Source: Opitutaceae bacterium
GTDB lineage: Bacteria; Verrucomicrobiota; Verrucomicrobiia; Opitutales; Opitutaceae
Assembly (NCBI GenBank): GCA_016715765.1
Contig: JADJZJ010000020.1
Location: 1 to 50,000, forward strand
DNA: 50,000 bases
Direction: 5' to 3'
Below the pieces are notes generated by a model that was given only the letters and a program-made list of their open reading frames with translations, searched no databases and had not been told where the DNA came from. Made by a program: the position numbers and the translations under genes. Numbering within the stretch: position 1 is the first letter of the stretch; every line of letters begins with the position of its first letter. This document shows positions 21,609-30,532 of this stretch, piece by piece.

Positions 21609-21632
21609 GCGGCCCGCGACGCAGGCGCGGGA

Positions 21633-21661
21633 ACGCTCAACGCTTAACGTTTAACTCTTAA
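21633..21661. repeat. GCGTT tract, inverted orientation
   Basis: AACGCTCAACGCTTAACGTT followed by related units, reverse complement of the tract type at 17533; it follows the cysE stop by about 25 bp. Confidence 0.6.
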
Positions 21662-21680
21662 CCCCCAAGAAATCAGATCA

Positions 21681-21764
21681 TGTAGGGCCGGACCTTGGTC
21701 CGTGCCTCGAAGGCGTTGACGGCTGCGCTGCGCAATCAGGCACGGACCAAGGTCCGGCCCTACA
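21681..21764. repeat. Perfect 27-bp inverted repeat TGTAGGGCCGGACC...
   Basis: Arms 21681-21707 and 21738-21764 are perfectly complementary with a 30-nt loop and end in TGTAGGG/CCCTACA. Each arm holds its own GGACCTTGGTCC palindrome. It is followed at 21771-21795 by one arm of the CTACGAGCGTGAG family and then the GCGTT tract at 21810. Confidence 0.85.
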
Positions 21765-21809
21765 AAACCATCCACTCGCTTACGCTCGTGGCTACAACAC
21801 CTTCGGCCA

Positions 21810-21847
21810 CTTGAGCGTTAAACGTTAAATGTTGAGCGTTAAGCGTT
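21810..21847. repeat. GCGTT tract immediately upstream of the SDR gene
   Basis: ACTTGAGCGTTAAACGTTAA and following units end 18 bp before the ATG at 21866, so the tract forms the leader or promoter edge of that gene. Confidence 0.65.
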
Positions 21848-21865
21848 CTCCTCTCCCACTCCCTC

Positions 21866-22885
21866 ATGAAAGTTCTCCTCCTCGGCGGCACCGGCCAGAT
21901 TTCCACCGGCATCGTCAAAGCCCTCCAGTCCCGCGGCGCGGACATCACGGTCTTCAACCGCGGCCAGACCGACAACCGCCTCGGCCCCGGCGTGCGACAG
22001 CTCACCGGCGACCGCAATGACTTCCCCGTCTTCGAGCGCACCATGGCCGCCGCCGGCACCTGGGACGTCGTGATCGACATGATCTGCTTCCGCCCCGACC
22101 AGGCCGAGAGCGCCGTGCGGGCCTTCGCCGGACGCTGCGGGCATTTCATCTTCTGCAGCACCGTCTGCACCTACGGCAATACACAGACCATCATTCCCAC
22201 GCTCGAAACCACGCCGCAGACGCCCCACTCCGCCTACGGCCGCGACAAGGTCGCCTGCGAAAAAATCTTCCTGCGCGCCCACGGCGGTGGCGCGATGCCG
22301 GTAACGATCTTCCGTCCCTCGCACACGTTCGGACCCGGCGGTGGCATCATCAACAATCTCGGCTGGGCCCCCACCTTCGTCGACCGCCTGCGCCGCGGAC
22401 TGCCCATCATCGTGAGCGGCGACGGGCACGGTCTCTGGCAAAGCGCCTATGCCGACGACGTCGGCCTGGGTTTCGCTTTTGCCGCCGGCCACACGCACTG
22501 TTTCGGCGAGGCCTACAACGTCGTGGCCGACGAGGTCGTCACCTGGGACGATTACACCCGTCGCACCGCCGCCGCCCTCGGCGCCCCCGCGCCCCGCCTG
22601 GTGCACCTGCCGACGGATCTTCTGCTCGCCCTTGATCGCCCGCGCTTCACCGCCCTCGAGGAGATATTCCGTTTCCACGGCGTATACTCGAACGCGAAGC
22701 TCAAGCGCGATGTCCCGGAATTCCGTCTCGCCACGCCCTACGAGGAAGGCGTCCGCCGCACCGTCGCCTGGATGGATGCGCACCACAAGGTCGTGTCCGC
22801 CGACACGGATCCGTTTGAAGACCGGCTGGTTGAAATGTGGGAGAAATTCAGCGCTGCGTGCGGCCGGAGTCTCGCGATCAAGTAG
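21866..22885 (+). CDS. NAD-dependent epimerase/dehydratase (extended SDR)
   Basis: 339 aa. The N-terminal Rossmann motif GGTGQISTGI, a following ITVFNRGQT strand and the catalytic Y-x3-K in SAYGRDKVACEKI identify an extended short-chain dehydrogenase. FRPSHTFGPGG and the AYADDVGLGF region fit nucleotide-sugar epimerases or related NAD-dependent enzymes. The substrate is not deducible. It is preceded by stacked repeats, and the stop codon TAG lies in the first bases of another hairpin repeat (GTAGGGCAGG). Confidence 0.85.
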   Translation: MKVLLLGGTGQISTGIVKALQSRGADITVFNRGQTDNRLGPGVRQLTGDRNDFPVFERTMAAAGTWDVVIDMICFRPDQAESAVRAFAGRCGHFIFCSTVCTYGNTQTIIPTLETTPQTPHSAYGRDKVACEKIFLRAHGGGAMPVTIFRPSHTFGPGGGIINNLGWAPTFVDRLRRGLPIIVSGDGHGLWQSAYADDVGLGFAFAAGHTHCFGEAYNVVADEVVTWDDYTRRTAAALGAPAPRLVHLPTDLLLALDRPRFTALEEIFRFHGVYSNAKLKRDVPEFRLATPYEEGVRRTVAWMDAHHKVVSADTDPFEDRLVEMWEKFSAACGRSLAIK

Positions 22886-22996
22886 GGCAGGTCTGTGACC
22901 TGCCTTCTCAAGCTTCATCCGCAGTGTGGCGTCCGCAGGGCAGGTCAAAGACCTGCCCACCTTCGATCTCCGATCTGCGAACTCCGATCTCCGCTC
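22882..22996. repeat. GGGCAGGTC hairpin pair plus CGATCTC tract
   Basis: Two small hairpins, GGCAGGTCTGTGACCTGCC (22886-22904) and GGGCAGGTCAAAGACCTGCCC (22938-22958), are followed by a CGATCTCCGATCTGCGAACT tract reaching the stop of the convergent transporter gene. Confidence 0.7.
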
Positions 22997-24314
22997 AGGC
23001 CTTTGCCTGAGGCGCCTGAGGTTTCACCATGAACGGCAGGCACAACAGGCACACCAATCCCGCCACGGCATCCAGCGTCAGCGTCATCGGGTAGCCCCAG
23101 GCCTCGATCGCGTAGCCCTGCCATGTCGCCGAATAAGAAATCACCAGGTTCATCATCGCCATGTAGGCCGTGAACTGCGTCGCCGCCACCGCGGGGGTCG
23201 TGATGTCCATGAACAAAGCCGAGCGCGTGCCATACATCAGGCCCTGGAAGACGGCGAAGGCCAGGCAGGCCGTCCAGAAGGCCGACAGCAGCATGCCGGA
23301 CGGCACCGGCCGGTCACGCCATTGGGGATCAACCGGCATGATCCAGCCCTCGCGAAACATGATCCAGGCGAGGCAGAGGCCGGGAATCGCCGTCCCGATG
23401 TAGAAAAGCGTGAGCATCTTCCGGCGCCCGAACCGGTCGGAGAGCCATCCGCCCACCACGCAGCACGCGGCACTGATCACTGTGGAGGCAAGCGCCAGCT
23501 GCGCGACCTTCCGGTCATTCAGCCCGAACTCGACGGCGAGGTTGGACTGCAGGGAAAGGCTCAGGGCATAGGCCCCGCCCGGCAGCAACGCGAAGATCAC
23601 GCCCACCCAGGCTGCCCGGCTGCCCGTGAAGGCCCGCAGCGCGTCGCGGCCGAATTGGTAGAGTTCACGCCCCACCGTCGCCAGGGCCGATCCCTCGGCC
23701 CGCGCCCGCGGCGGCCCCTTGGGCTCACGCATCGGCAGCACCACGAACAGGGTCACGGAAAGGACCACGGCGACGACAAAGACAAAGGTCGCCGGGAGCC
23801 CCGTGTACGGAATGAGAAACAGGACCCCCGCCCCACCCACGGCCTGGCCCAGATAGGCGCCGCTGAACATCAGGCCGTTCGCCAGCCCCCGTTCCTTTTC
23901 GCTCAGGACATTGCAGGCGAGTGCATCAATCGCCACATCCTGTGTCGCCGCGAAAAAGTTCAGCCCGAAGATGACGATGGTGAAGAATTTCAGCTCCGCG
24001 GTGAAATTGATGGGCATCGCGGCCAGCAGCATCACGGTCATCATGATCTGCGTGAGCACGATCCACATGCGCCGGCGCCCAAAGCGGTCCGTGGACAGCA
24101 CATCCACAAACGGCCCCATCACCCATTTGAAGGCCCAGGGGAGGTAGAGGGTGCCGACGAAGGCGCCGATCTCAGTCGGGCCCAGCCCCTGCCGGCGCAT
24201 CTGCGTGGCGATCGCGGTCGCGGTAAAACCGAGGGGAATGCCCTCGGTGAGATACAGGGCGAAGAACGCAAAAAGGCGGCCGGGTTTCGAGGCCAGCAGG
24301 TCGGGTAATTTCAC
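22995..24314 (-). CDS. MFS transporter, AmpG-like
   Basis: 439 aa with a GTG start (24314) and about 12 hydrophobic helices. The N-terminal LTEGIPLGFTATAIATQMR and the LPWAFKWVMGPFVDVL segment match the AmpG/PAT branch, whose characterised members import anhydro-muropeptides. An interior FFAATQDVAIDALA motif (TM4-5) is also AmpG-typical. The C-terminus ends in a short charged tail. Likely role: uptake of muropeptides or a related solute across the inner membrane. No beta-lactamase or amidase partner is nearby. Confidence 0.85.
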   Translation of the reverse strand: MKLPDLLASKPGRLFAFFALYLTEGIPLGFTATAIATQMRRQGLGPTEIGAFVGTLYLPWAFKWVMGPFVDVLSTDRFGRRRMWIVLTQIMMTVMLLAAMPINFTAELKFFTIVIFGLNFFAATQDVAIDALACNVLSEKERGLANGLMFSGAYLGQAVGGAGVLFLIPYTGLPATFVFVVAVVLSVTLFVVLPMREPKGPPRARAEGSALATVGRELYQFGRDALRAFTGSRAAWVGVIFALLPGGAYALSLSLQSNLAVEFGLNDRKVAQLALASTVISAACCVVGGWLSDRFGRRKMLTLFYIGTAIPGLCLAWIMFREGWIMPVDPQWRDRPVPSGMLLSAFWTACLAFAVFQGLMYGTRSALFMDITTPAVAATQFTAYMAMMNLVISYSATWQGYAIEAWGYPMTLTLDAVAGLVCLLCLPFMVKPQAPQAKA

Positions 24315-24376
24315 GGGGTAAGCCGGCTAAGTTGGTGATCGGACGGCCGGGTGCAAGGATGCATCCGGGGGGTTGG

Positions 24377-24545
24377 AATGGGAGTGCCCTCGTCGCAATC
24401 GAGAGAAGCCGAACTGAGTCGAGAACGAGAAAGAGAACGAGAACGAGTACGATCGTTCTCTTTCTCGTACTCGTTCTCGTTCTCTTTCTCGTTCTCGCTG
24501 CCTTGACGACTTCGTGGAATTGCGACCGAGGGCGGTCGCGCTCCC
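24377..24545. repeat. Element with GGGAGCGCGACCG-type termini enclosing a GAGAAC hairpin
   Basis: The left end (24380-24396) is a degenerate GGGAGTGCCCTCGTCGCAAT. The right end (24519-24545) is intact (ATTGCGACCGAGGGCGGTCG...). Between them lies the large hairpin at 24421-24496. The termini match the element at about 18796-18968. Confidence 0.65.
24421..24496. repeat. Perfect 32-bp purine-rich inverted repeat (GAGAAC/GAGAAA units)
   Basis: Arms 24421-24452 and 24465-24496 are perfectly complementary with a 12-nt loop. The left arm starts GAGAACGAGAAAGAGAACGA and is nearly all purine, the right nearly all pyrimidine. It is downstream of engB and upstream of the transporter gene. Confidence 0.9.
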
Positions 24546-24561
24546 CGCAATCCCTCCCCCT

Positions 24562-25152
24562 TCACCCAACCACCGTGCTCAAATACGCCAGGATCGCCCC
24601 TCGCCCTGCCTTGGTCTTGGCCGAACTGAGCAAAATCACCGGCGGCTCAGCCCGCCACTCGCTCATCGCGGCGGTAAAGGTCTTGATGTTAGCCTGGCTC
24701 CGGGCCGCCGACTGCTTGTCCGTCTTGGTGAAGATGAGCGCATACGGGACCTTGCAGCCCTCCAGCCAGCGCAGGAATTCGAGGTCGATGGCCTGCGGCG
24801 GCAGCCGCGAATCGATCAGCACGCACACGCTGCGCAAGCTGCGCCGGCCGGTGAGGAAGTCCCCGACCGCCTGGTTGAAGGCGTAACGCTGCTGCTTGCC
24901 AATCGACGCGTAGCCGTAGCCCGGCAGATCGACGAGGCGCCAGGAGCCGTTGATATGAAAGAAATTGATGAGCTTCGTCTTGCCCGGCGTGTCGGAGACC
25001 ATCGCGAGTTCGCGGCGCTCGGTGAGGAGATTGATGAGCGAGGACTTGCCGACGTTGGACCGCCCGATGAGCGCGACCTCGGGTTGCGCCCACTCGGGGC
25101 ACGACCGCAGGTCGGGGGCGCTGGTTTGGAATTCGGCGGTTTTGATCTTCAT
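24562..25152 (-). CDS. engB: Ribosome-biogenesis GTPase EngB/YsxC
   Basis: 196 aa, the normal length. GTPase motifs: G1 GRSNVGKSS, G2/switch around SDTPGKTKLINFF, G3 DLPGYGYA, G4 TKTDK and G5 SSAKTKAG. It is an essential P-loop GTPase for 50S subunit assembly in other bacteria. It sits alone on the minus strand, and its stop lies about 65 bp from the large GAGAAC hairpin, which may help end its transcript. Confidence 0.96.
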   Translation of the reverse strand: MKIKTAEFQTSAPDLRSCPEWAQPEVALIGRSNVGKSSLINLLTERRELAMVSDTPGKTKLINFFHINGSWRLVDLPGYGYASIGKQQRYAFNQAVGDFLTGRRSLRSVCVLIDSRLPPQAIDLEFLRWLEGCKVPYALIFTKTDKQSAARSQANIKTFTAAMSEWRAEPPVILLSSAKTKAGRGAILAYLSTVVG

Positions 25153-25188
25153 GAAAGGTAATGGATAGCGAGCCTCTGAAAACGAATC

Positions 25189-25252
25189 TGGAACTCAGGA
25201 AAGCAGGAACAAAAACTCGTTTGCCCTCTGTTTCCAGTATTCCTGAGCTCCA
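25189..25252. repeat. GGAACTCAGGAAAGC inverted repeat (copy 2)
   Basis: Left arm 25189-25210 (TGGAACTCAGGAAAGCAGG...) and right arm 25230-25252 (...TATTCCTGAGCTCCA); the same family as 2112-2176. Confidence 0.6.
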
Positions 25253-25285
25253 TATTTACTCCGGTATGAGTTCATCGGAGCTTCC

Positions 25286-25633
25286 TTAAGCCACCGGTGC
25301 GGGTGCAATACCGGCGGCATCAGGTGCCGTGCCATAGGGTCCGTAGCCGCGCAGGATGGCGCGGCGGCAGAGGGCCTCGGCCCGTTGGAAATCGCGGCAC
25401 ACCTGCGGGCGGCGCTCGTAGATGGAGCAGAGGCGCGAAACCGGATCGAGCGCGACGCAGGCGCCATCACCGTGCTGGTCCATGCATCGCACCCCGGAGT
25501 GCTCGACCACGAATTCCTCGGGGACGTCATCCACCAGCGGCGTCAACTCCACGAGGAGGTGACAGCATTGGCCGCAGCCGGCACAGGCAGGGAGATCGTC
25601 GAGGGCGTTAAGCATCGGTGGTTGTGCAACCAT
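25286..25633 (-). CDS. YkgJ-type zinc/iron-chelating cysteine cluster protein
   Basis: 115 aa. The Cys pattern CAGCGQCCHLLVELTPLV...VRC...C...RLCSIYERRPQVCRDF matches the YkgJ/UPF0153 family (CxxCxxCC with downstream Cys and a terminal RPxxCRxF). It is thought to bind Zn or an iron-sulfur centre; the role is unknown. The last ~20 residues are low-complexity Ala/Pro. An alternative start is six codons downstream (MLNALDD). Confidence 0.8.
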   Translation of the reverse strand: MVAQPPMLNALDDLPACAGCGQCCHLLVELTPLVDDVPEEFVVEHSGVRCMDQHGDGACVALDPVSRLCSIYERRPQVCRDFQRAEALCRRAILRGYGPYGTAPDAAGIAPAPVA

Positions 25634-25805
25634 ACACAGATGCCGGCCGGAGGCGACACCTGGTTGCGGCCGATTTTTGCGCCGTCCTCAAAGTCGGCCC
25701 AGCCCGCCCGCCAACGAAATGCCCCAGCATTAGCGTCCCAACTGGTCGCTGCCTGGCGGTCAAAAACGGGTGGCAATCCTGAACATTTCACGCAACTTCC
25801 CCCGC

Positions 25806-28800
25806 ATGGCTTGGAGCCCATGTCACTACCCCGCATGGATCGGCAGCACCGGCATTTGCCTGATCCGTTTTATTACCGGACTCACCCTCGCCGGAATGCT
25901 GCAGACCCCCGCGATCGCCCAGGTGAACTTTGTTTGGAACGGCGGCGACCTGGTCGGCGGCGTCATCACTCCGTCGGCCCTGCCGGCCAACACGGTCCTG
26001 GCTGGCAACACCCTCACCCTGGCCACCTCGGCGGATCACGACCTCCAGGGCCTGGTGCTCACCAATCAAGGCACCATCACCTGGAATTCCGGCTATATCC
26101 GCGGTGGAGCCGGCAGCAGCATCCTCAACGCCGTTGGCGGCACGTTCAATGACGCCAACTTCTCCGGCTACACCGTGCACAATCCCGGCTGGGGCGGTTC
26201 TTTCATCTTCACCAATGACGGCGACTACGTCCGCAACACCACCAACACGACTTTCTTTGACATCCCCTTCAACAACAACGGCACGGTCGATCTGCAGCAG
26301 GGCGACATCCAGTTCCGCGCCGGCGGCGCCCTGGCAAGCGGCGGCAGCATCACGGCCGCGAGCGGCACCAATGTTTACTTCACCAGCGGCTACACGATCG
26401 CCAATGGGACTTCGCTCGGCGGCGCCGGCACCTTCCGGCTGACCGCCGGCACCATGACGGCCAGCGGAACCATCAACGTCGGCAACTTCATCCAGACCGG
26501 CGGGGCATTCGTCGGCACGACCACGCTCGGCGGCGCCTACAGCTGGAACGGCGGCAACTGGAACACTGCCAACGTGACTGTCGCTTCCACCACGGGGGTT
26601 CTCACCCTCGCCAACAACGCCGACCACGACTTCAACGGCGGCACCATCGTCAACCAGGGCACGGTCAACTGGCAGAGCGGCTACATTCGCGGCGGCAGCG
26701 GCGCCACCTTCACCAACGCCGCCGGCGCCACCTTCAACGATCTCAACGCCTCCAGCTACACGGTGCACAATCCGGGCTGGGGCGGCTCCTTCGTCTTCAC
26801 CAACGACGGCACCTATGTCCGCAACGCCGGCGGCACGACGCACTTTGACGTCGCCTTCAACAACAACGGCACGGTCGACCTGCAGCAGGGAGACATCCAG
26901 TTCCGCGCCGGTGGCACCTTGACCGCCTCCGGCCAGATCTCGGCCGCGAGCGGCACCAACGTCTACTTCACCAACGGCTACAACGTGAGCAACGGCTCCT
27001 CGCTCACCGGCGCGGGCACCTATCGACTCACCGGCGGCACACTTAACCTCTCCGGCCAGGTCAATGTCGGCACCTTCCGCCAGACCGGCGGCTCGCTCGC
27101 CGGCACCGGCACGCTCAACGGGCTTTTCCTCTGGGATGGCGGCAACTGGAACGGCTCCAGCATCACCGTCGCCGCCAGCACCGGCATCCTCACCCTCGCC
27201 AACAACGCCGACCACGACTTCAACGGCGGTACCATCGTCAACCAGGGCACGGTCAACTGGCAGAGCGGCTATATTCGCGGCGGCAGCGGCGCCACCTTCA
27301 CCAACGCGGCTGGCGCCACGTTCAACGATTATAACGTCTCCGGCTTCACGGTGCACAATCCGGGCTGGGGCGGCTCCTTTGTCTTCACCAACGACGGCAC
27401 CTACGTCCGCAACAGCACCAACACGACATACTTTGACATCCCCTTTAACAACAACGGCACGGTCGACCTGCAGCAGGGAGACATCCAGTTCCGCGCCGGT
27501 GGCACCCTGACCGCCTCCGGCCAGATCTCGGCCGCGAGCGGCACCAACGTCTACTTCACCAACGGCTACAACGTGAGCAACGGCTCCTCGCTCACCGGCG
27601 CGGGCACTTATCGCCTCACCGGCGGCACGCTCAACCTTTCCGGCCAGGTCAATGTCGGCACCTTTCGCCAGACCGGCGGCTCGCTCGCCGGCACCGGCAC
27701 GCTCAACGGGCTTTTTCTCTGGGATGGCGGCAACTGGAACGGTTCCAGCATCACCGTCGCCGCCAGCACCGGCATCCTCACCCTCGCCAACAACACCGAG
27801 CACGACCTCAACGGTGGCACCATTGTCAACCAGGGTACGGTCAACTGGCAGAGCGGCTACATTCGCGGCGGCAGCGGCGCCACCTTCACCAACGCGGCTG
27901 GCGCCACGTTCAACGATTATAACGTCTCCGGCTTCACGATGCACAATCCGGGCTGGGGCGGCTCCTTTGTCTTCACCAATGACGGCGCCTACGTCCGCAA
28001 CAGCACCAACACGACATACTTTGACATCCCCTTTAACAACAACGGCAGCGTCAGCCTGCTGCAGGGCGACATCCAATACCGCGCCGGCGGATCCATCACG
28101 GCATCCGGCACGATCGCAGCTGCCGCCGGGACCCATGTTTACTTCACCAACGGCTACAATGTGAGCAACAGTTCGTCCCTCACCGGACCGGGCACCTATC
28201 ACCTGACCGGCGGCACGCTCAATCTTGCCGGCCAGGTCAATGTCGGCACGTTTCAGCAGACCGGCGGCACCCTGGCCGGCACCGGCACCCTCAATGGCGC
28301 CTTCCTGTGGAACGGCGGCAACTGGAATGGCGCCAGCATCACGGTCGCCCCCGGCACCGGTGCGCTGACCCTTGGCAACGGCGCCGACCATGATTTCAAC
28401 GGCGGCACCATCGTGAACCAGGGCACGGTCAGCTGGCTCAACGGCCACATTCGATCGGGATCCGGCGGTTCCTTCACCAACGCCGCCGGCGCCACCTTCC
28501 ACGATCTCAACGCGTCCGGTTACTCCGTGCTGAATCCCGGCTGGGGCGGCTCCGTTGTTTTCACCAACGACGGCACCTATATCCGCGACGCCGGCAGCAC
28601 GACCTACTTCAATGTCCCCTTCGTCAACGGCGGCACCCTGTCACTCCGGCAGGGCGAACTCCGGCTGACCACCAGCAATACTTTCCAACCGTCCGGCACC
28701 CTGGCGTTCACGCTTGCGGGACCGACGGCCGGCGCCGACTTCGGCACGCTCAACGTCACCAACACCCTGCTCTTCGACGGACTGCTGCAGGTCACGTTCG

Positions 28801-29072
28801 CCGATGGCTACGAGGCCTCCGTCACCGCCGTCGACACCTTCACCCTGGCCAACGCCGGGGCCCTCAGCGGCAGCTTCCTCAATGTCGCCGATGGCGGCAC
28901 CCTGCTCACCAGCGACGGCCTGGGACAGTTCACCGTAAACTACGGCACCGGCAGCGCCTTTGCCGCCAACAGCCTGGTGCTGTCGAATTTCACCCCCGTG
29001 CCCGAGCCCTCGACCTTCGTGCTGCTCGCACTCGGTGCCGCCGCCGTCTTACTGTATCATCGTCGCCGATAG
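25806..29072 (+). CDS. Giant repetitive PEP-CTERM surface protein
   Basis: About 1088 aa from the ATG at 25806; an in-frame GTG at 25770 gives a 1100-aa alternative. A hydrophobic signal (ICLIRFITGLTLAGMLQTPAIAQ) precedes a region of five tandem units starting at 25935, 26544, 27132, 27720 and 28308. Each full unit is exactly 588 bp (196 aa), except the first, which has 7 extra residues, and the last, which is truncated. Each unit carries GGTIVNQGTVNW, NPGWGGSFVFTNDG, FNNNG and GDIQFRAGG blocks rich in Gly, Asn and Thr, as expected for a parallel beta-helix (inference). After a non-repeat domain the protein ends PVPEPSTFVLLALGAAAV followed by RRR, a PEP-CTERM sorting signal for exosortase. 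Probable exported extracellular-matrix or adhesion protein. Confidence 0.92.
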   Translation: MAWSPCHYPAWIGSTGICLIRFITGLTLAGMLQTPAIAQVNFVWNGGDLVGGVITPSALPANTVLAGNTLTLATSADHDLQGLVLTNQGTITWNSGYIRGGAGSSILNAVGGTFNDANFSGYTVHNPGWGGSFIFTNDGDYVRNTTNTTFFDIPFNNNGTVDLQQGDIQFRAGGALASGGSITAASGTNVYFTSGYTIANGTSLGGAGTFRLTAGTMTASGTINVGNFIQTGGAFVGTTTLGGAYSWNGGNWNTANVTVASTTGVLTLANNADHDFNGGTIVNQGTVNWQSGYIRGGSGATFTNAAGATFNDLNASSYTVHNPGWGGSFVFTNDGTYVRNAGGTTHFDVAFNNNGTVDLQQGDIQFRAGGTLTASGQISAASGTNVYFTNGYNVSNGSSLTGAGTYRLTGGTLNLSGQVNVGTFRQTGGSLAGTGTLNGLFLWDGGNWNGSSITVAASTGILTLANNADHDFNGGTIVNQGTVNWQSGYIRGGSGATFTNAAGATFNDYNVSGFTVHNPGWGGSFVFTNDGTYVRNSTNTTYFDIPFNNNGTVDLQQGDIQFRAGGTLTASGQISAASGTNVYFTNGYNVSNGSSLTGAGTYRLTGGTLNLSGQVNVGTFRQTGGSLAGTGTLNGLFLWDGGNWNGSSITVAASTGILTLANNTEHDLNGGTIVNQGTVNWQSGYIRGGSGATFTNAAGATFNDYNVSGFTMHNPGWGGSFVFTNDGAYVRNSTNTTYFDIPFNNNGSVSLLQGDIQYRAGGSITASGTIAAAAGTHVYFTNGYNVSNSSSLTGPGTYHLTGGTLNLAGQVNVGTFQQTGGTLAGTGTLNGAFLWNGGNWNGASITVAPGTGALTLGNGADHDFNGGTIVNQGTVSWLNGHIRSGSGGSFTNAAGATFHDLNASGYSVLNPGWGGSVVFTNDGTYIRDAGSTTYFNVPFVNGGTLSLRQGELRLTTSNTFQPSGTLAFTLAGPTAGADFGTLNVTNTLLFDGLLQVTFADGYEASVTAVDTFTLANAGALSGSFLNVADGGTLLTSDGLGQFTVNYGTGSAFAANSLVLSNFTPVPEPSTFVLLALGAAAVLLYHRRR
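25935..28668 (+). repeat. Five in-frame tandem repeats of 588 bp
   Basis: Unit boundaries at the codon WNGG/WDGG: 25935, 26544, 27132, 27720, 28308. Units 2-4 are nearly identical over long blocks, while units 1 and 5 are divergent. The shared blocks are mosaic: the 3' half of unit 2 matches unit 3, and the 5' half of unit 3 matches unit 4. Confidence 0.9.
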
Positions 29073-29079
29073 CGGTGCT

Positions 29080-29205
29080 GTAGCTACGAGCGTGAGCGAG
29101 TGGACGGGGATGGACCTTATGGACTGAATGGACGCGATGGACCAAGCCAAGGCCTCAGGTTTCAGGTCTCAGGCTCCGATCTCCGGTCTTCCTCACTTCT
29201 GCGCT
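29080..29205. repeat. Stack of short repeats before the hydroxylase gene
   Basis: Right after the PEP-CTERM gene comes one arm of the CTACGAGCGTGAG repeat (29080-29104), then a TGGAC-unit tract (ATGGACCTTATGGACTGAAT...) and a TCAGG/CGATCTCC tract. Confidence 0.55.
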
Positions 29206-29243
29206 CTTGCCTCCCCTCCGCTCCCCGGCAGTCTCACCCCCCG

Positions 29244-30251
29244 ATGTCAGCCGAAACCGTTACCCCCGGTTCTGAACAACCCCCATCCGACGGACGCAAC
29301 GCCAGAGGCGAATGGCGTCCGCCCTACCCCATCCGGTACTCGCCGCTCTTCACCTGGCCGCTGCGCGCCGCCGCCATCTTCAAATGGCTCTTCGGCTGGC
29401 CCGGCTTCATGTGGCCGGTGAACCTGTCGCTCCTGCTCATCTCGACCGTGTCATGGTACCTGACCCAGCCGGACCTCGCGCGCTGCGCCTCGTTCGAGTT
29501 CGGCTGGATCGCCCAGATCTGGCTGCGCAACCAGGCCATGATGTGGCTCTATTACGGCGGCTTCCACTACTACCTCTACATCCGCAAGGGCGAAGGGTTG
29601 AACAAGAAGTACGACCCCAACTGGCCCGCGCGCAACAGCCGCAAATTCCTGTTTCAGGACCAGGTTTACGACAACGTGTTCTGGACCGCCGGTGTCGCCG
29701 GGCTCATCTGGACCGGCTATGAGGTCGTCACCATGTGGCTCTACGCCAACCACCACATTCCCTGGCTGGATTGGTCGCGGCACCCGGTGTGGTTTGTGGC
29801 GTGGTTCTTCATCATCCCCCTGTGGCGCGAATTTCACTTCTATTGGGTCCACCGGCTCATCCATTGGAAACCGCTCTACCGGCACGTCCACTACCTCCAC
29901 CACAAGAACGTCAATCCGAACGCCTGGTCCGGCATGGCCATGCATCCGGTCGAGACGATCATCTATCTCAGCGTGGCCTGCATCCACTGGATCGTGCCAT
30001 CGCACCCCTTCCACTTCCTGTTCGACCTGCAGCACGCCGCGCTCGGACCGGCCAACGGCCACCACGGCTACGAAGGCCCGATCGTCCACGGCAAGGTGCC
30101 GACCGGCTCGTATTTCCATTACCTGCACCACCGCTACTTCGAGTGCAATTACGGCGAAAGCACGCTCCCGCTCGACCGCTGGTTCGGCACCTTCCGCGAC
30201 GGCCTGCCCGACGGCGAAGGCTCCAACCTCGCCGGAGAACACAAGGTCTGA
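29244..30251 (+). CDS. Sterol desaturase / fatty acid hydroxylase family membrane protein
   Basis: 335 aa from the ATG at 29244 (MSAETVTPG...). An upstream in-frame start would include repeat DNA and is rejected. About four hydrophobic segments, and the histidine clusters of the di-iron hydroxylase superfamily: HFYWVHRLIHW, YRHVHYLHHKNVNPNAWSG, HHGYEG and YFHYLHHRYFECNYGES. It is expected to hydroxylate or desaturate a lipid or carotenoid-like substrate in the membrane. It stands near plsY and the FakA-FakB gene, so a lipid role is plausible, but the genes are on opposite strands. Confidence 0.88.
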   Translation: MSAETVTPGSEQPPSDGRNARGEWRPPYPIRYSPLFTWPLRAAAIFKWLFGWPGFMWPVNLSLLLISTVSWYLTQPDLARCASFEFGWIAQIWLRNQAMMWLYYGGFHYYLYIRKGEGLNKKYDPNWPARNSRKFLFQDQVYDNVFWTAGVAGLIWTGYEVVTMWLYANHHIPWLDWSRHPVWFVAWFFIIPLWREFHFYWVHRLIHWKPLYRHVHYLHHKNVNPNAWSGMAMHPVETIIYLSVACIHWIVPSHPFHFLFDLQHAALGPANGHHGYEGPIVHGKVPTGSYFHYLHHRYFECNYGESTLPLDRWFGTFRDGLPDGEGSNLAGEHKV

Positions 30252-30312
30252 AGGCAGTAGCGAGCAGTGAGTAGCGTGTCGCGAGTAGATGACGCGGAGG
30301 GGACAATTCTTT

Positions 30313-30532
30313 TTAACCACGGATCACACGGATGGCACGGATTGGGTTCTGACCTCCGATCCCAAGGCATTTTTGACCACAAAGAACACAAAAGTCATGA
30401 CGCGTATGTTGCATCCGAGGCGCCTATAGGCGCGCGGGCGAGTATCCCAACCGGACGGACCTTTTGTGCTCTTTGTGGTTAACTCGGTTTGGCAAGATCG
30501 GATCCGTGTCATCCGTGTGATCCGTGATTAAA
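30313..30532. repeat. Nested inverted-repeat element, copy A
   Basis: Outer arms begin TTAACCACGGATCACACGG and end in the complementary ATCCGTG...GATTAA. Inner arms are ACCACAAAGAACACAAAA / TTTTGTGCTCTTTGTGGT. The core palindrome is GCGCCTATAGGCGC (30420-30433). It overlaps the 3' end of plsY. Copies B-F are listed separately. Confidence 0.85.

Noticed and set aside
25935..28668. Separate genes or pseudogenes within the repetitive region
   Set aside because: One uninterrupted frame with a signal peptide and a PEP-CTERM end covers it; alternative frames there are shadows of the periodic codon usage.
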